This document shows, in pieces, positions 1 to 5,656 of a DNA stretch of 5,656 nucleotides. Each line of letters opens with the position of its first letter. Position 1 is the first letter of the stretch. Both the position numbers and the translations under genes were made by a program. The notes under the pieces are model-generated. The model searched no databases and was not told the origin of the DNA. It was given only the letters and a program-made list of their open reading frames with translations. The stretch is from Candidatus Kapaibacterium sp. (GTDB taxonomy: Bacteria; Bacteroidota; Ignavibacteria; Kapaibacteriales; UBA2268): assembly GCA_028691175.1 (NCBI GenBank), contig JAQUZU010000002.1, positions 23,239 through 28,894 of the forward strand, in the 5' to 3' direction.

Positions 1-138
1 GTATCCGTTGCATTGAAAGAGTGCCGTGATACGCTCGCATTAATCGCAAAATACAGATATGCGAATACGAGCAATGTCATGACATTGGTGGATAATATGA
101 GCCAAATGCTCAATTACAGCCGCCAAAATCTTAATTGA
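1..138 (+). CDS. C-terminal end of a small flagellar protein, probably FlgN-type export chaperone (5' partial)
   Basis: Frame 1 is open from the window edge to a TGA at 136-138 and gives the last 45 residues of a protein. The tail is polar and probably alpha-helical, with Asn, Gln, Met and Leu spaced as in an amphipathic helix (for example MTLVDNMSQMLNYSRQ). The stop lies 21 nt before flgK, so the two genes are almost certainly co-transcribed. In many bacteria the gene directly upstream of flgK encodes FlgN. FlgN is a short cytosolic helical chaperone that binds the C-termini of FlgK and FlgL, keeps them unfolded and delivers them to the flagellar type III export gate. The call rests on position plus helical character, because no diagnostic motif is visible in this fragment. 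Another small flagellar protein is possible. Confidence 0.55.
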   Translation, partial: VSVALKECRDTLALIAKYRYANTSNVMTLVDNMSQMLNYSRQNLN

Positions 139-149
139 TTAATTACTAC

Positions 150-153
150 GGAG
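150..153 (+). promoter_or_regulatory. Ribosome binding site of flgK
   Basis: GGAG lies 6 nt before the ATG at 160. It is one of only two good Shine-Dalgarno matches before a gene in the window and supports the chosen flgK start. It falls in the 21-nt gap after the upstream gene's stop codon. Confidence 0.7.
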
Positions 154-159
154 TAGCAG

Positions 160-1605
160 ATGGGAACTTTTACGGCTTTGGAGACCTCGAAAAGAGGTTT
201 AATGGCTCACCAGTATGCGCTTAATGTTACGAGTAATAACATTAACAACGTAAATACTGCGGGCTATTCGCGCAGAACTACGGAAATGACCGAAACTACT
301 CCGAGTAGTTCAGTGCAGGGCTATGTCGGCACAGGAGTAACTGCCGACAGCTTAAGAACTTATCGCGAGGAGTTTTTCGATAAAGAAATTCGATCGTCGC
401 TTGCACGCCAGGCGGGATATGATACTGACGAGAAAGTATACGAGAAAGTTGAAGCAATTCTTGCCGAACCGACAAAATCCGGAATTGGCGAAGTCGTGCA
501 TAAGTTCCTTTCAACATTCGAAGATGTGGCGGATAATCCGCAGAATTTAAGTTTGCGCGATTTCGTGGTTGAATCTGCACAAACGCTGACTGACCGTCTG
601 CACGCAACCGCGAGCAGTCTCGACGCCACTCGCAACGACGTATTGAGAGATATGAGTGCGGATGTAGATTCGGTTAATAAACTTTTGTCGAGCATTGCCG
701 AACTGAATAAATCAATCGAAAATGAATATGCCTCTACCGGCACTGCGCCGCAGACTTACGTCGACGAGCGCGAGAAAGCGATTGAAGAATTGGCAGAATT
801 TACCGGTGCGACGATTACTGAAGATGATAACGCACAAGTAAATGTATATATAAACGGAGTAAATGTTGTAACCGGGCGGATCGCCTCGACTTTGCGTTTA
901 GATAAAACGGTTAACGAAGTTTCCGGCGAAATTACCGCACAGGTCAGCCGGGTAAATTCAACCGGAAAAGTAACCGAATCGGTTTCGCCGACGAGCGGTT
1001 CGATGGCGTCGCAACTTAAGTCGTATAATTCGCTGCTCGATCCGGTAGATTCGTCGAGCGATTATTCGGTTTATACCGAACTGAACGAATATGTAAGTAC
1101 GCTTGCCGAAAAAATCAATATGATAAGCGTTTCGGGTTATGGACTGAACGATACGGGAGAAATTCCGCCGGGCAGGACGTTTTTTGATTCGTCAAATGGC
1201 GAAATCACTGCCGCAAACATCACTTTGAACGAAGAAATTGCCGCGGACAGCGCGAATTTGACTCTCTCGGATAGTGCGGGCGAAGCCGGCAACAATGTCA
1301 AAGCTCTTGAGTTTGCACGCGTGGCGAATGATACAACTTTTAACGCTGCGGGGCAAACGCATGCCGAAGTATATGCCGGAATTCTCGGCAAGGTAGGCAC
1401 GCAATATTCAGATGCACAGTCCGGAGTTAAAACCATGCAGACGGTAGTCGATCAACTCGAGAGCCAGCGCGATTCGATGATTGGAGTTGACCTCGACGAA
1501 GAGGCTATCGATCTAGTAAAATATCAAAAAGCATACGAAGCATCTGCGCGAGTTTTGAATACGACGAACGAAATATTGCAAACACTTATTAATTTAGGAG
1601 CGTAA
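160..1605 (+). CDS. flgK: Flagellar hook-associated protein 1 (hook-filament junction protein FlgK)
   Basis: This 481-residue protein forms the first ring of the junction between hook and filament. It is secreted through the flagellar type III apparatus and assembled outside the cell. The N-terminal D0 segment carries the flagellar rod/hook signature at residues 24-39 (TSNNINNVNTAGYSRR), the family's usual form being SNNIxNxNTxGYSRQ. A mid-region typical of FlgK follows, with DERE at 202-205 and VYINGVNVVTG at 229-239. The C-terminal D0 helix at about 442-481 contains VDLDEEAIDLVKYQKAYEAS, which is diagnostic of FlgK. The length is within the usual 450-560 range, with a modest variable outer domain. 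I see no cysteine, as is common for axial flagellar proteins. The start is set by the N-terminal signature and a GGAG site 6 nt upstream. It lies between the probable FlgN gene and flgL, which it precedes by 15 nt. Confidence 0.96.
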   Translation: MGTFTALETSKRGLMAHQYALNVTSNNINNVNTAGYSRRTTEMTETTPSSSVQGYVGTGVTADSLRTYREEFFDKEIRSSLARQAGYDTDEKVYEKVEAILAEPTKSGIGEVVHKFLSTFEDVADNPQNLSLRDFVVESAQTLTDRLHATASSLDATRNDVLRDMSADVDSVNKLLSSIAELNKSIENEYASTGTAPQTYVDEREKAIEELAEFTGATITEDDNAQVNVYINGVNVVTGRIASTLRLDKTVNEVSGEITAQVSRVNSTGKVTESVSPTSGSMASQLKSYNSLLDPVDSSSDYSVYTELNEYVSTLAEKINMISVSGYGLNDTGEIPPGRTFFDSSNGEITAANITLNEEIAADSANLTLSDSAGEAGNNVKALEFARVANDTTFNAAGQTHAEVYAGILGKVGTQYSDAQSGVKTMQTVVDQLESQRDSMIGVDLDEEAIDLVKYQKAYEASARVLNTTNEILQTLINLGA

Positions 1606-1620
1606 TTTTTACGAAGCATT

Positions 1621-2619
1621 ATGAGAATTACATCTACAGGGTATTCGGCAAGTTATATTCATACGTTGAATAATATCCAGGAAAGCAAATATAAAAGCGA
1701 AACGAAAATTACGACCGGAGGCGAAACGCTTTCGCTGGCAGACAGCCCGAAAAATGTCGTCAACGAAAAAATGCTTAACGAAAATATCAGTCGCAACAAA
1801 AAATATATCAATAATATTGAAGCGGCAAATACGACTATGCAGGCCTCCAGCAATGCAATCGAGGGAATGATCGATATGCTCTATGATACGCGTACGATGG
1901 CGATTAACAGCACTCAAACCAGCAATATGGGCAATCTTAATACGCTTGCGGGAGAAATGCGGAATCAGATTGATGATTTCATCATGAAGGCAAATACCGA
2001 AGCGAACGGCGCGTTTCTGTTTGCTGGGACGGCTACAAATAACGCCTCGCTGACCGAAGCGGACGGCACGACGCACGACCAGCCTTTTGCAATTGTCGAG
2101 GGTGAGCCTACAGCGGATAATCCGAGCGGGCTGAAGGTGGAATTTTACGGAAATTTCAAGGATAAAAGCATTAACAAAGACGCTGCTACCAGCGAGGTAA
2201 TAAATGTTACTGCGGACGACATGTTCGGGGCAGACGGCGTCGAAGCACTTTCCGCTTTAATAGATCTCTATAACGTAATGGCATACAACGAAGACGGCAC
2301 TTTGCGCGACGATCTTGATTATTATACTACAACCGATACGGCAAAGTTGAGCGATGCACAGGCGAAAATCGCCGATTTGAGCGATAATTTATCGCGGGTG
2401 AACTCGGTTACAGGATCAAAAATGAACCGCATAAATGCAATTAAAGAGCAGATGACGACTGAAAATACCAGACTGAATTCCGTGCTTACATCGGTAGCCG
2501 ATACGAACTATGCCGACGCCACGATGCAGCTCTCGAAAGATAAAGCCGCACTCGAATATGCACTGCAGGTCGGTTCGCTGATACAGTCGCAGAATACGCT
2601 TTTCGATTTTTTGGGATAA
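1621..2619 (+). CDS. flgL: Flagellar hook-associated protein 3 (hook-filament junction protein FlgL)
   Basis: This 332-residue protein forms the second junction ring, between FlgK and the flagellin filament, and shares the flagellin D0/D1 fold. The N-terminus starts with the family-typical MRIT. The first D0/D1 helix leads to TGGETLSLADSP at residues 32-43, where relatives usually read SGKRIxRPSDDP. FLFAGT at 132-137 matches the conserved LFAGT turn of FlgL. The C-terminal helix (DTNYADATMQLSKDKAALEY, then QVGSLIQSQNTLFDFLG) is the paired D0 segment that ends the family. I see no cysteine. The ATG lies 15 nt after the flgK stop and in the same frame. There is no good ribosome site at normal distance: AGGAG at 1596-1600 is 20 nt away, inside flgK. 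Translation may therefore be coupled to flgK. A strong terminator follows, so flgL is the last gene of this flagellar unit. Confidence 0.95.
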   Translation: MRITSTGYSASYIHTLNNIQESKYKSETKITTGGETLSLADSPKNVVNEKMLNENISRNKKYINNIEAANTTMQASSNAIEGMIDMLYDTRTMAINSTQTSNMGNLNTLAGEMRNQIDDFIMKANTEANGAFLFAGTATNNASLTEADGTTHDQPFAIVEGEPTADNPSGLKVEFYGNFKDKSINKDAATSEVINVTADDMFGADGVEALSALIDLYNVMAYNEDGTLRDDLDYYTTTDTAKLSDAQAKIADLSDNLSRVNSVTGSKMNRINAIKEQMTTENTRLNSVLTSVADTNYADATMQLSKDKAALEYALQVGSLIQSQNTLFDFLG

Positions 2620-2650
2620 AGCGCACTACTCGAAAATTAATTTTTACATG

Positions 2651-2688
2651 CGGGCGAAGATGCAGAGAAATCTTCGCCCGTTTTCTTT
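2651..2688 (+). terminator. Rho-independent terminator after flgL
   Basis: A perfect 10-bp stem pairs CGGGCGAAGA (2651-2660) with TCTTCGCCCG (2671-2680) around a 10-nt loop. The stem is followed directly by TTTTCTTT and, a few bases later, another run of T. It starts 32 nt after the flgL stop. There is no T-run on the opposite strand, so it should act in the + direction only. It separates the flagellar unit from purL. Confidence 0.9.
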
Positions 2689-2697
2689 GTGTTTTTT

Positions 2698-2726
2698 TTG
2701 ATTAATGCAATATTGTGCTGTATGAG
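2698..2726 (+). promoter_or_regulatory. Candidate promoter for purL (weak match)
   Basis: TTGATT (2698-2703) and TATGAG (2721-2726) are separated by exactly 17 nt. Each matches 4 of 6 bases of the housekeeping -35 and -10 consensus. They lie just after the flgL terminator and about 60 nt before the purL start, so purL needs a promoter somewhere here. No Bacteroidota-type TAnnTTTG element is visible in this gap. I see no riboswitch-like fold or recognisable PurR operator. Confidence 0.25.
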
Positions 2727-2784
2727 TTCGTCTCTAAATTATTAAAATAACAAGATAGAAATCTAAACCTATTTGGAAATAAAT

Positions 2785-5028
2785 ATGAAAAAAGAACTCT
2801 ATTCAGAAGTACCCGTTACTCGCAAAACAGCCGATGAAGTCGGCTTGAATCAGGAAGAATACGATCAAATAGTTGCCCTTCTGGGCAGAACTCCTACTTA
2901 TACCGAGCTCGGCATGTACGGCGTTCTCTGGAGCGAACATTGCTCCTATAAAAATTCGATCAAACAGATCAAAACGCTCCCACGTTCCGGCGGCAGACTG
3001 CTTGTCGATGCCGGCGAAGAAAACGCAGGCTTGGTCGATATAGGCGACGGCTATGCAATCTGCTTCAAAATCGAGAGTCATAACCACCCTTCGGCAATTG
3101 AGCCGTTCCAGGGGGCTGCAACCGGCGTAGGCGGAATTTTGCGCGATATTTTCTCGATGGGCGCGCGTCCTATCGCTTCGCTTAACTCTTTGAGATTTGG
3201 TGAGTTAGATAGCGAGAGAATTAAATTTCTGCTTCGCGGAGTCGTAAGCGGTATCAGCCACTACGGTAATTCTTATGGCGTTCCGACAGTTGCGGGCGAA
3301 ATTTATTTCGACGATTGCTATTACGATAATCCGCTGGTAAATGCTATGGCGGTAGGTATCGTAAAAACCGATCAGACGGCTTCCGCATCTGCTCGCGGCG
3401 TTGGCAATCCGGTTATGATTGTCGGCTCGAGCACCGGGCGCGACGGCATTCACGGTGCGTCACTTTTGGCTTCGCGCGAATTCGACGAGAAAACCGATGA
3501 TATGCGTCCGACAGTGCAGGTGGGCGATCCGTTTGCAGAAAAACTTCTGACAGAGGTAACTCTTGAATTAATTCAGTCCGGCTGTGTAGTTGCAGTGCAG
3601 GATATGGGCGCGGCAGGAATTAGTTGCTCGACTTCGGAAATGAGTGCAAAAACCGGTGTTGGCATGCGAATCGATTTGGACAAAGTTCCGCTGCGCGAGC
3701 AGAGCATGAGTGCGTATGAAATTTTGCTTTCCGAATCGCAGGAGCGCATGCTCTTCGTAATCGAAAAAGGCAAAGAAGATCTCGCTATCGACATTTGCAA
3801 AAAGTGGGACGTGCCGATGGTTCAGATTGGCGAAGTTATTGCGGGCGGACATCTCGAAATGTTCCGTCACGGCAAGCAGGTAGTTGATTTGGTTGCGGAT
3901 ACTTTGGTTCTCGGTGGCGGTGCTCCGCAGAATGATCCTCCGCATAAACGCCCTGCATATTTAGACGAAGTCAATGCTTTCGATACTACTGAAATGGAAA
4001 AATCGAAGGTAAAAGCCGATGATTTCTGGAAAATTTTGACTGCTCCGACAATTGCTTCGAAGCGCTGGATTTTCCGTCAGTATGATTCACAGGTACGCAC
4101 AAATACAGTTCAAATTAAGGGCGATGCAGGCGTGCTTCGCATTAAGGAAATTCCGGGTAAGGGCTTGGCTCTGACTACGGATTCGAACTCTCGCTATTGC
4201 TATCTCGACCCGTATATGGGCGGTTTGGCAGCGGTTAGTGAAGCGGCGCGCAACGTAGTTTGTACCGGTGCAGAACCGGTTGCGATTACGAACTGCCTGA
4301 ATTTCGGTAACCCGTATGATCCGGAAGTTTATTGGACTTTCCGCGAGGCTGTTCGCGGAATGGGCGACGCATGCCGCAAGTTTAATACTCCGGTTACCGG
4401 CGGAAACGTAAGTTTCCACAACGAATCCCGCAAGTTTGCGATTTATCCGACTCCGACAATCGGGATGCTCGGCGTTATTGATGACTTGAATCACGCGATG
4501 AGTTCGGACTTTAAGCACGAAGGCGATTTAATAGTTCTGCTCGGAAATAATCGCGAAGAAATGGGCGGCTCCGAATTTATGAAGCAGACTCTCGGCAAAA
4601 TCGTCGGCAAAGCTCCGATCGTAGATCTCGACGAAGAGTTTAATCTCGAAAAAGCCACTCTCGAAGCAATCAAAGCAGGAGCAGTTTGCTCGGCTCATGA
4701 CCTCGCCGAGGGCGGTCTGGCAATCGCTCTGGCAGAAAAAGCAATTGCTTCGGAGAAATTCGGTTGCGAAGTTGATCTTGGCGAAAACATCACTGCTGGC
4801 AAAGTTTTCGGCGAATCACAGTCAAGAATCTTGGTTTCGCTCTGCTCGAACAAATTGGACGAATTAACAGCCATCTGCGGAAAATATGGCGTAAAAATGG
4901 CTAAAATCGGTAATGTTACCGCCGGGAAATTCGCAATTAAGGGCTTAATCGAAACTACAGTTGACGAACTCACGAAGGCTTACGAAGGCGCAATACCGGA
5001 AATAATGAGCAAAAGAATCGCTGAATAA
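2785..5028 (+). CDS. purL: Phosphoribosylformylglycinamidine synthase subunit PurL (FGAM synthase, small type)
   Basis: PurL converts FGAR, ATP and ammonia to FGAM in the fourth step of de novo purine synthesis in the cytosol. The 747-residue length fits the small PurL of Gram-positive and many other bacteria. That form works with separate PurQ (glutaminase) and PurS rather than as the fused 1,300-residue enzyme. Visible motifs in order are: WSEHCSYK at 49-56 (His52 corresponds to the catalytic His of characterised small PurL); ESHNHPS at 97-103 and the following GAATGVGG (first AIRS-type domain); QDMGAAGIS at 272-280; SESQERM at 316-322; GGNVSFHNES at 539-548 (second AIRS-type half); and SAHDLAEGG at 636-644. 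All key motifs are intact. I chose the ATG at 2785 rather than the in-frame TTG at 2773: it is followed by the usual KKEL start and preceded by a weak GGAAA 5 nt away. The gene stands alone between two terminators, with no purS or purQ beside it. Confidence 0.97.
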   Translation: MKKELYSEVPVTRKTADEVGLNQEEYDQIVALLGRTPTYTELGMYGVLWSEHCSYKNSIKQIKTLPRSGGRLLVDAGEENAGLVDIGDGYAICFKIESHNHPSAIEPFQGAATGVGGILRDIFSMGARPIASLNSLRFGELDSERIKFLLRGVVSGISHYGNSYGVPTVAGEIYFDDCYYDNPLVNAMAVGIVKTDQTASASARGVGNPVMIVGSSTGRDGIHGASLLASREFDEKTDDMRPTVQVGDPFAEKLLTEVTLELIQSGCVVAVQDMGAAGISCSTSEMSAKTGVGMRIDLDKVPLREQSMSAYEILLSESQERMLFVIEKGKEDLAIDICKKWDVPMVQIGEVIAGGHLEMFRHGKQVVDLVADTLVLGGGAPQNDPPHKRPAYLDEVNAFDTTEMEKSKVKADDFWKILTAPTIASKRWIFRQYDSQVRTNTVQIKGDAGVLRIKEIPGKGLALTTDSNSRYCYLDPYMGGLAAVSEAARNVVCTGAEPVAITNCLNFGNPYDPEVYWTFREAVRGMGDACRKFNTPVTGGNVSFHNESRKFAIYPTPTIGMLGVIDDLNHAMSSDFKHEGDLIVLLGNNREEMGGSEFMKQTLGKIVGKAPIVDLDEEFNLEKATLEAIKAGAVCSAHDLAEGGLAIALAEKAIASEKFGCEVDLGENITAGKVFGESQSRILVSLCSNKLDELTAICGKYGVKMAKIGNVTAGKFAIKGLIETTVDELTKAYEGAIPEIMSKRIAE

Positions 5029-5052
5029 TGTTTGGTGATCATTGAAAAATTG

Positions 5053-5088
5053 AGGCAGAGACGCAAAAATGTATCTCTGCCTTTATTT
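5053..5088 (+). terminator. Rho-independent terminator after purL
   Basis: AGGCAGAGA (5053-5061) pairs perfectly with TCTCTGCCT (5074-5082). The stem can extend inward through one C-A mismatch, a G-T wobble, a C-G and an A-T pair, leaving a loop of four A. The T-rich tail is short and broken (TTTATTT). It starts 24 nt after the purL stop. The arm GCAGAGACGC looks like half of a once longer palindrome. Confidence 0.75.
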
Positions 5089-5110
5089 ATTGAAAATAAT
5101 AAAATATTTC

Positions 5111-5141
5111 TTGCACATATCGCGAAATTTCCGTAATTTTG
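5111..5141 (+). promoter_or_regulatory. Bacteroidota-type promoter of tRNA-Thr
   Basis: TTG (5111-5113) and TAATTTTG (5134-5141) are separated by 20 nt. The second is an exact match to TAnnTTTG, the -7 element used by the Bacteroidota primary sigma factor, and the first fits its -33 TTG element. Transcription would start near 5147, about 20 nt before the mature tRNA. Read as a classical -35/-10 pair, TTGCAC and TAATTT match only 3 of 6 bases each, so the Bacteroidota reading is much the better. Confidence 0.65.
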
Positions 5142-5166
5142 TATTCGTTAATGATGACGATATCAA

Positions 5167-5239
5167 GCCACTTTAGCTCAGTTGGTAGAGCAGCTGATTT
5201 GTAATCAGCAGGTCATTGGTTCGAATCCGATAAGTGGCT
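5167..5239 (+). tRNA. tRNA-Thr (anticodon UGU)
   Basis: All four arms fold. The 7-bp acceptor GCCACTT/AAGTGGC (5167-5173 and 5232-5238) is perfect. The D arm is GCTC/GAGC (5176-5179 and 5188-5191). The anticodon stem is GCTGA/TCAGC with loop TTTGTAA (5198-5204), placing TGT at 5200-5202, which reads ACA threonine codons. The T arm at 5215-5231 has loop TTCGAAT and one G-T pair. The discriminator base is T at 5239. The next bases are CAA, so CCA is not encoded and must be added by tRNA nucleotidyltransferase. The gene is single, with its own promoter and terminator. Confidence 0.97.
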
Positions 5240-5240
5240 C

Positions 5241-5274
5241 AAAACTCCGAAGTAAATTGCTCCGGAGTTTTTTT
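5241..5274 (+). terminator. Rho-independent terminator after tRNA-Thr
   Basis: AAAACTCCG (5241-5249) pairs with CGGAGTTTT (5263-5271) across a 13-nt loop, and the T-run extends to 5274. It begins two bases after the discriminator base, so it ends a single-tRNA transcript and leaves a short trailer for 3' processing. Confidence 0.85.
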
Positions 5275-5313
5275 ATGTCTACATTCGAAAAAAGTATTCC
5301 ACACGAGCGAATT

Positions 5314-5330
5314 TTGGCAAGATAATTGAA
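5314..5330 (+). promoter_or_regulatory. Possible sigma-54-type promoter before the 3'-terminal ORF
   Basis: TTGGCA (5314-5319) is followed after 6 nt by TTGAA (5326-5330). The GG and the downstream G have the spacing of the -24/-12 elements (TTGGCAC, N5, TTGCA), but the invariant C of the -12 GC is an A here. The same TTGGCA also pairs with TATAAG (5335-5340) as a 5/6 plus 5/6 housekeeping promoter, though with a short 15-nt spacer. Sigma-54 drives flagellar genes in many bacteria, which would suit a flagellar gene downstream. The evidence is weak. Confidence 0.25.
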
Positions 5331-5342
5331 TAAATATAAGTA

Positions 5343-5397
5343 CAAGTCAAGAACGAAAGGATTTCGCAATAAGACTTGAAAGAGTATATAACTCTTT
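5343..5397 (+). promoter_or_regulatory. Structured leader: two adjacent hairpins upstream of the 3'-terminal ORF
   Basis: CAAGTC (5343-5348) pairs with GACTTG (5373-5378). Nested inside is CGAAA (5354-5358) with TTTCG (5362-5366) and a GGA triloop. Directly abutting this is a second perfect hairpin, AAAGAGT (5379-5385) with ACTCTTT (5391-5397) around ATATA. The two outer stems meet with no gap and could stack coaxially. Neither has a T-run, so they are not terminators. They lie 33 to 87 nt before the likely ribosome site of the next gene. They could be leader RNA structure, or, as DNA, the 7-bp palindrome could be an operator. No known RNA family is recognised. Confidence 0.4.
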
Positions 5398-5429
5398 GAT
5401 AAATAAAGAATTAGACACATATTTCATGC

Positions 5430-5435
5430 AGGAAG
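5430..5435 (+). promoter_or_regulatory. Ribosome binding site of the 3'-terminal ORF
   Basis: AGGAAG lies 8 nt before the ATG at 5444. It decides that start over the in-frame ATG at 5426, which has no ribosome site and would place this motif inside the coding region. Confidence 0.6.
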
Positions 5436-5443
5436 CACAAATA

Positions 5444-5656
5444 ATGCAGATTCTAACCGATAATATCGCGACGCAGAGTGTTCAAATATCTACAGCGACG
5501 GCGGAAATCGAGCCAAATAGTGGTGAAAAATTCGCAGGAGACTTGGAAAATGCTCTGTCTATGACTAATATTGAGCACGCAACGTGTAAGAATCGGTCAA
5601 ATGCAACGCGAACTTCCGAAAATGATACCCACGAAATAGATCCGCAATTAAGCGAA
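5444..5656 (+). CDS. Unidentified protein N-terminus, possibly FliK-like flagellar hook-length control protein (3' partial)
   Basis: An ORF runs open from ATG 5444 to the window edge, giving 71 residues; starting at ATG 5426 would add six. The start at 5444 is preferred because AGGAAG sits 8 nt upstream. The sequence begins MQILTDN and is rich in Thr, Ser, Asn, Glu and Gln. There is no signal peptide or membrane segment, and it looks disordered after a short patch GEKFAGDLENAL (about residues 31-42). FliK proteins commonly have a poorly conserved, disordered N-terminal half with a short FAxxLxxAL-like patch near the start, and their conserved domain is at the C-terminus, which is outside the window. 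Flagellar genes upstream and a sigma-54-like motif agree with this, but the identification is inference. The body could equally be an unrelated secreted or hypothetical protein. Codon use looks like that of the neighbouring genes. Confidence 0.6.
   Translation, partial: MQILTDNIATQSVQISTATAEIEPNSGEKFAGDLENALSMTNIEHATCKNRSNATRTSENDTHEIDPQLSE

Noticed and set aside
1609..2076. Minus-strand ORF of 155 codons opposite flgL
   Set aside because: It is a shadow of flgL in an antisense frame, with no ribosome site and no recognisable domain, while the + strand protein has clear family motifs.
2662..2668. GCAGAGA occurs in the loop of the flgL terminator and in the stem of the purL terminator
   Set aside because: Seven bases shared between two places in different structural contexts is within chance. 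The full arms do not match.
2739..2750. AT-only inverted repeat TTATT-AA-AATAA before purL
   Set aside because: Five A/T pairs around a 2-nt spacer are expected by chance in such an AT-rich gap and cannot form a stable RNA hairpin.
5215..5240. 3' end of tRNA-Thr as a possible attachment site for an integrated element
   Set aside because: No second copy of the tRNA 3' sequence, no integrase and no phage-like gene is visible downstream. A terminator follows immediately.
5275..5325. Short + strand ORF of 16 codons starting just after the tRNA terminator
   Set aside because: The ATG follows the terminator T-run directly with no ribosome site. The length is what chance gives in AT-rich DNA.
5205..5420. 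Minus-strand ORF of 71 codons ending in a GFEPMTC-like tail
   Set aside because: Its C-terminal part is the antisense translation of the tRNA-Thr T arm and anticodon arm, a well-known source of spurious annotated proteins. The rest covers the terminator and AT-rich leader.
1..5656. Search for a novel system (defence genes, CRISPR, toxin-antitoxin, transposon ends, biosynthetic genes)
   Set aside because: All the main coding capacity is accounted for by flagellar and purine genes. No repeat array, recombinase or terminal inverted repeat pair is visible.

Overview
The window is ordinary chromosomal DNA from a flagellated bacterium. Genes are all on the + strand, at moderate GC, and intergenic DNA is AT-rich. 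Two things point, tentatively, to the Bacteroidota/Chlorobi/Ignavibacteria (FCB) side of the tree. One is a textbook Bacteroidota-type promoter (TTG, 20 nt, TAnnTTTG) in front of the tRNA. The other is weak Shine-Dalgarno sequences before flgL and purL. True flagella are uncommon in classical Bacteroidota, so a flagellated FCB lineage such as Ignavibacteria/Kapabacteria-like organisms would fit. This is inference from a few sites, not a phylogenetic result.

Layout. Positions 1-138 hold the 3' end of a small gene, probably the FlgN-type export chaperone. It is followed closely by flgK (160-1605) and flgL (1621-2619), the two hook-filament junction proteins. The three form one co-directional block closed by a strong intrinsic terminator (2651-2688). 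Next comes a free-standing purL (2785-5028), the large subunit of formylglycinamidine ribonucleotide synthase, with a weak candidate promoter before it and its own terminator after it (5053-5088). A tRNA-Thr(UGU) gene follows (5167-5239) with its own promoter and terminator. The last 380 bases hold a leader with a sigma-54-like motif and two adjacent perfect-arm hairpins. It leads into an ORF, cut by the window edge, whose polar, low-complexity N-terminus resembles that of FliK-type hook-length control proteins.

How the genes relate. FlgN (if correctly called) escorts FlgK and FlgL to the flagellar export gate. FlgK and FlgL then join the hook to the filament. The final ORF may be another flagellar gene, which would place purL and tRNA-Thr as a housekeeping island between two flagellar transcription units. 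I see no mobile element, CRISPR array, phage gene or defence system. The items most worth a second look are the structured leader and start of the 3'-terminal ORF, and the lineage signal from the promoter.
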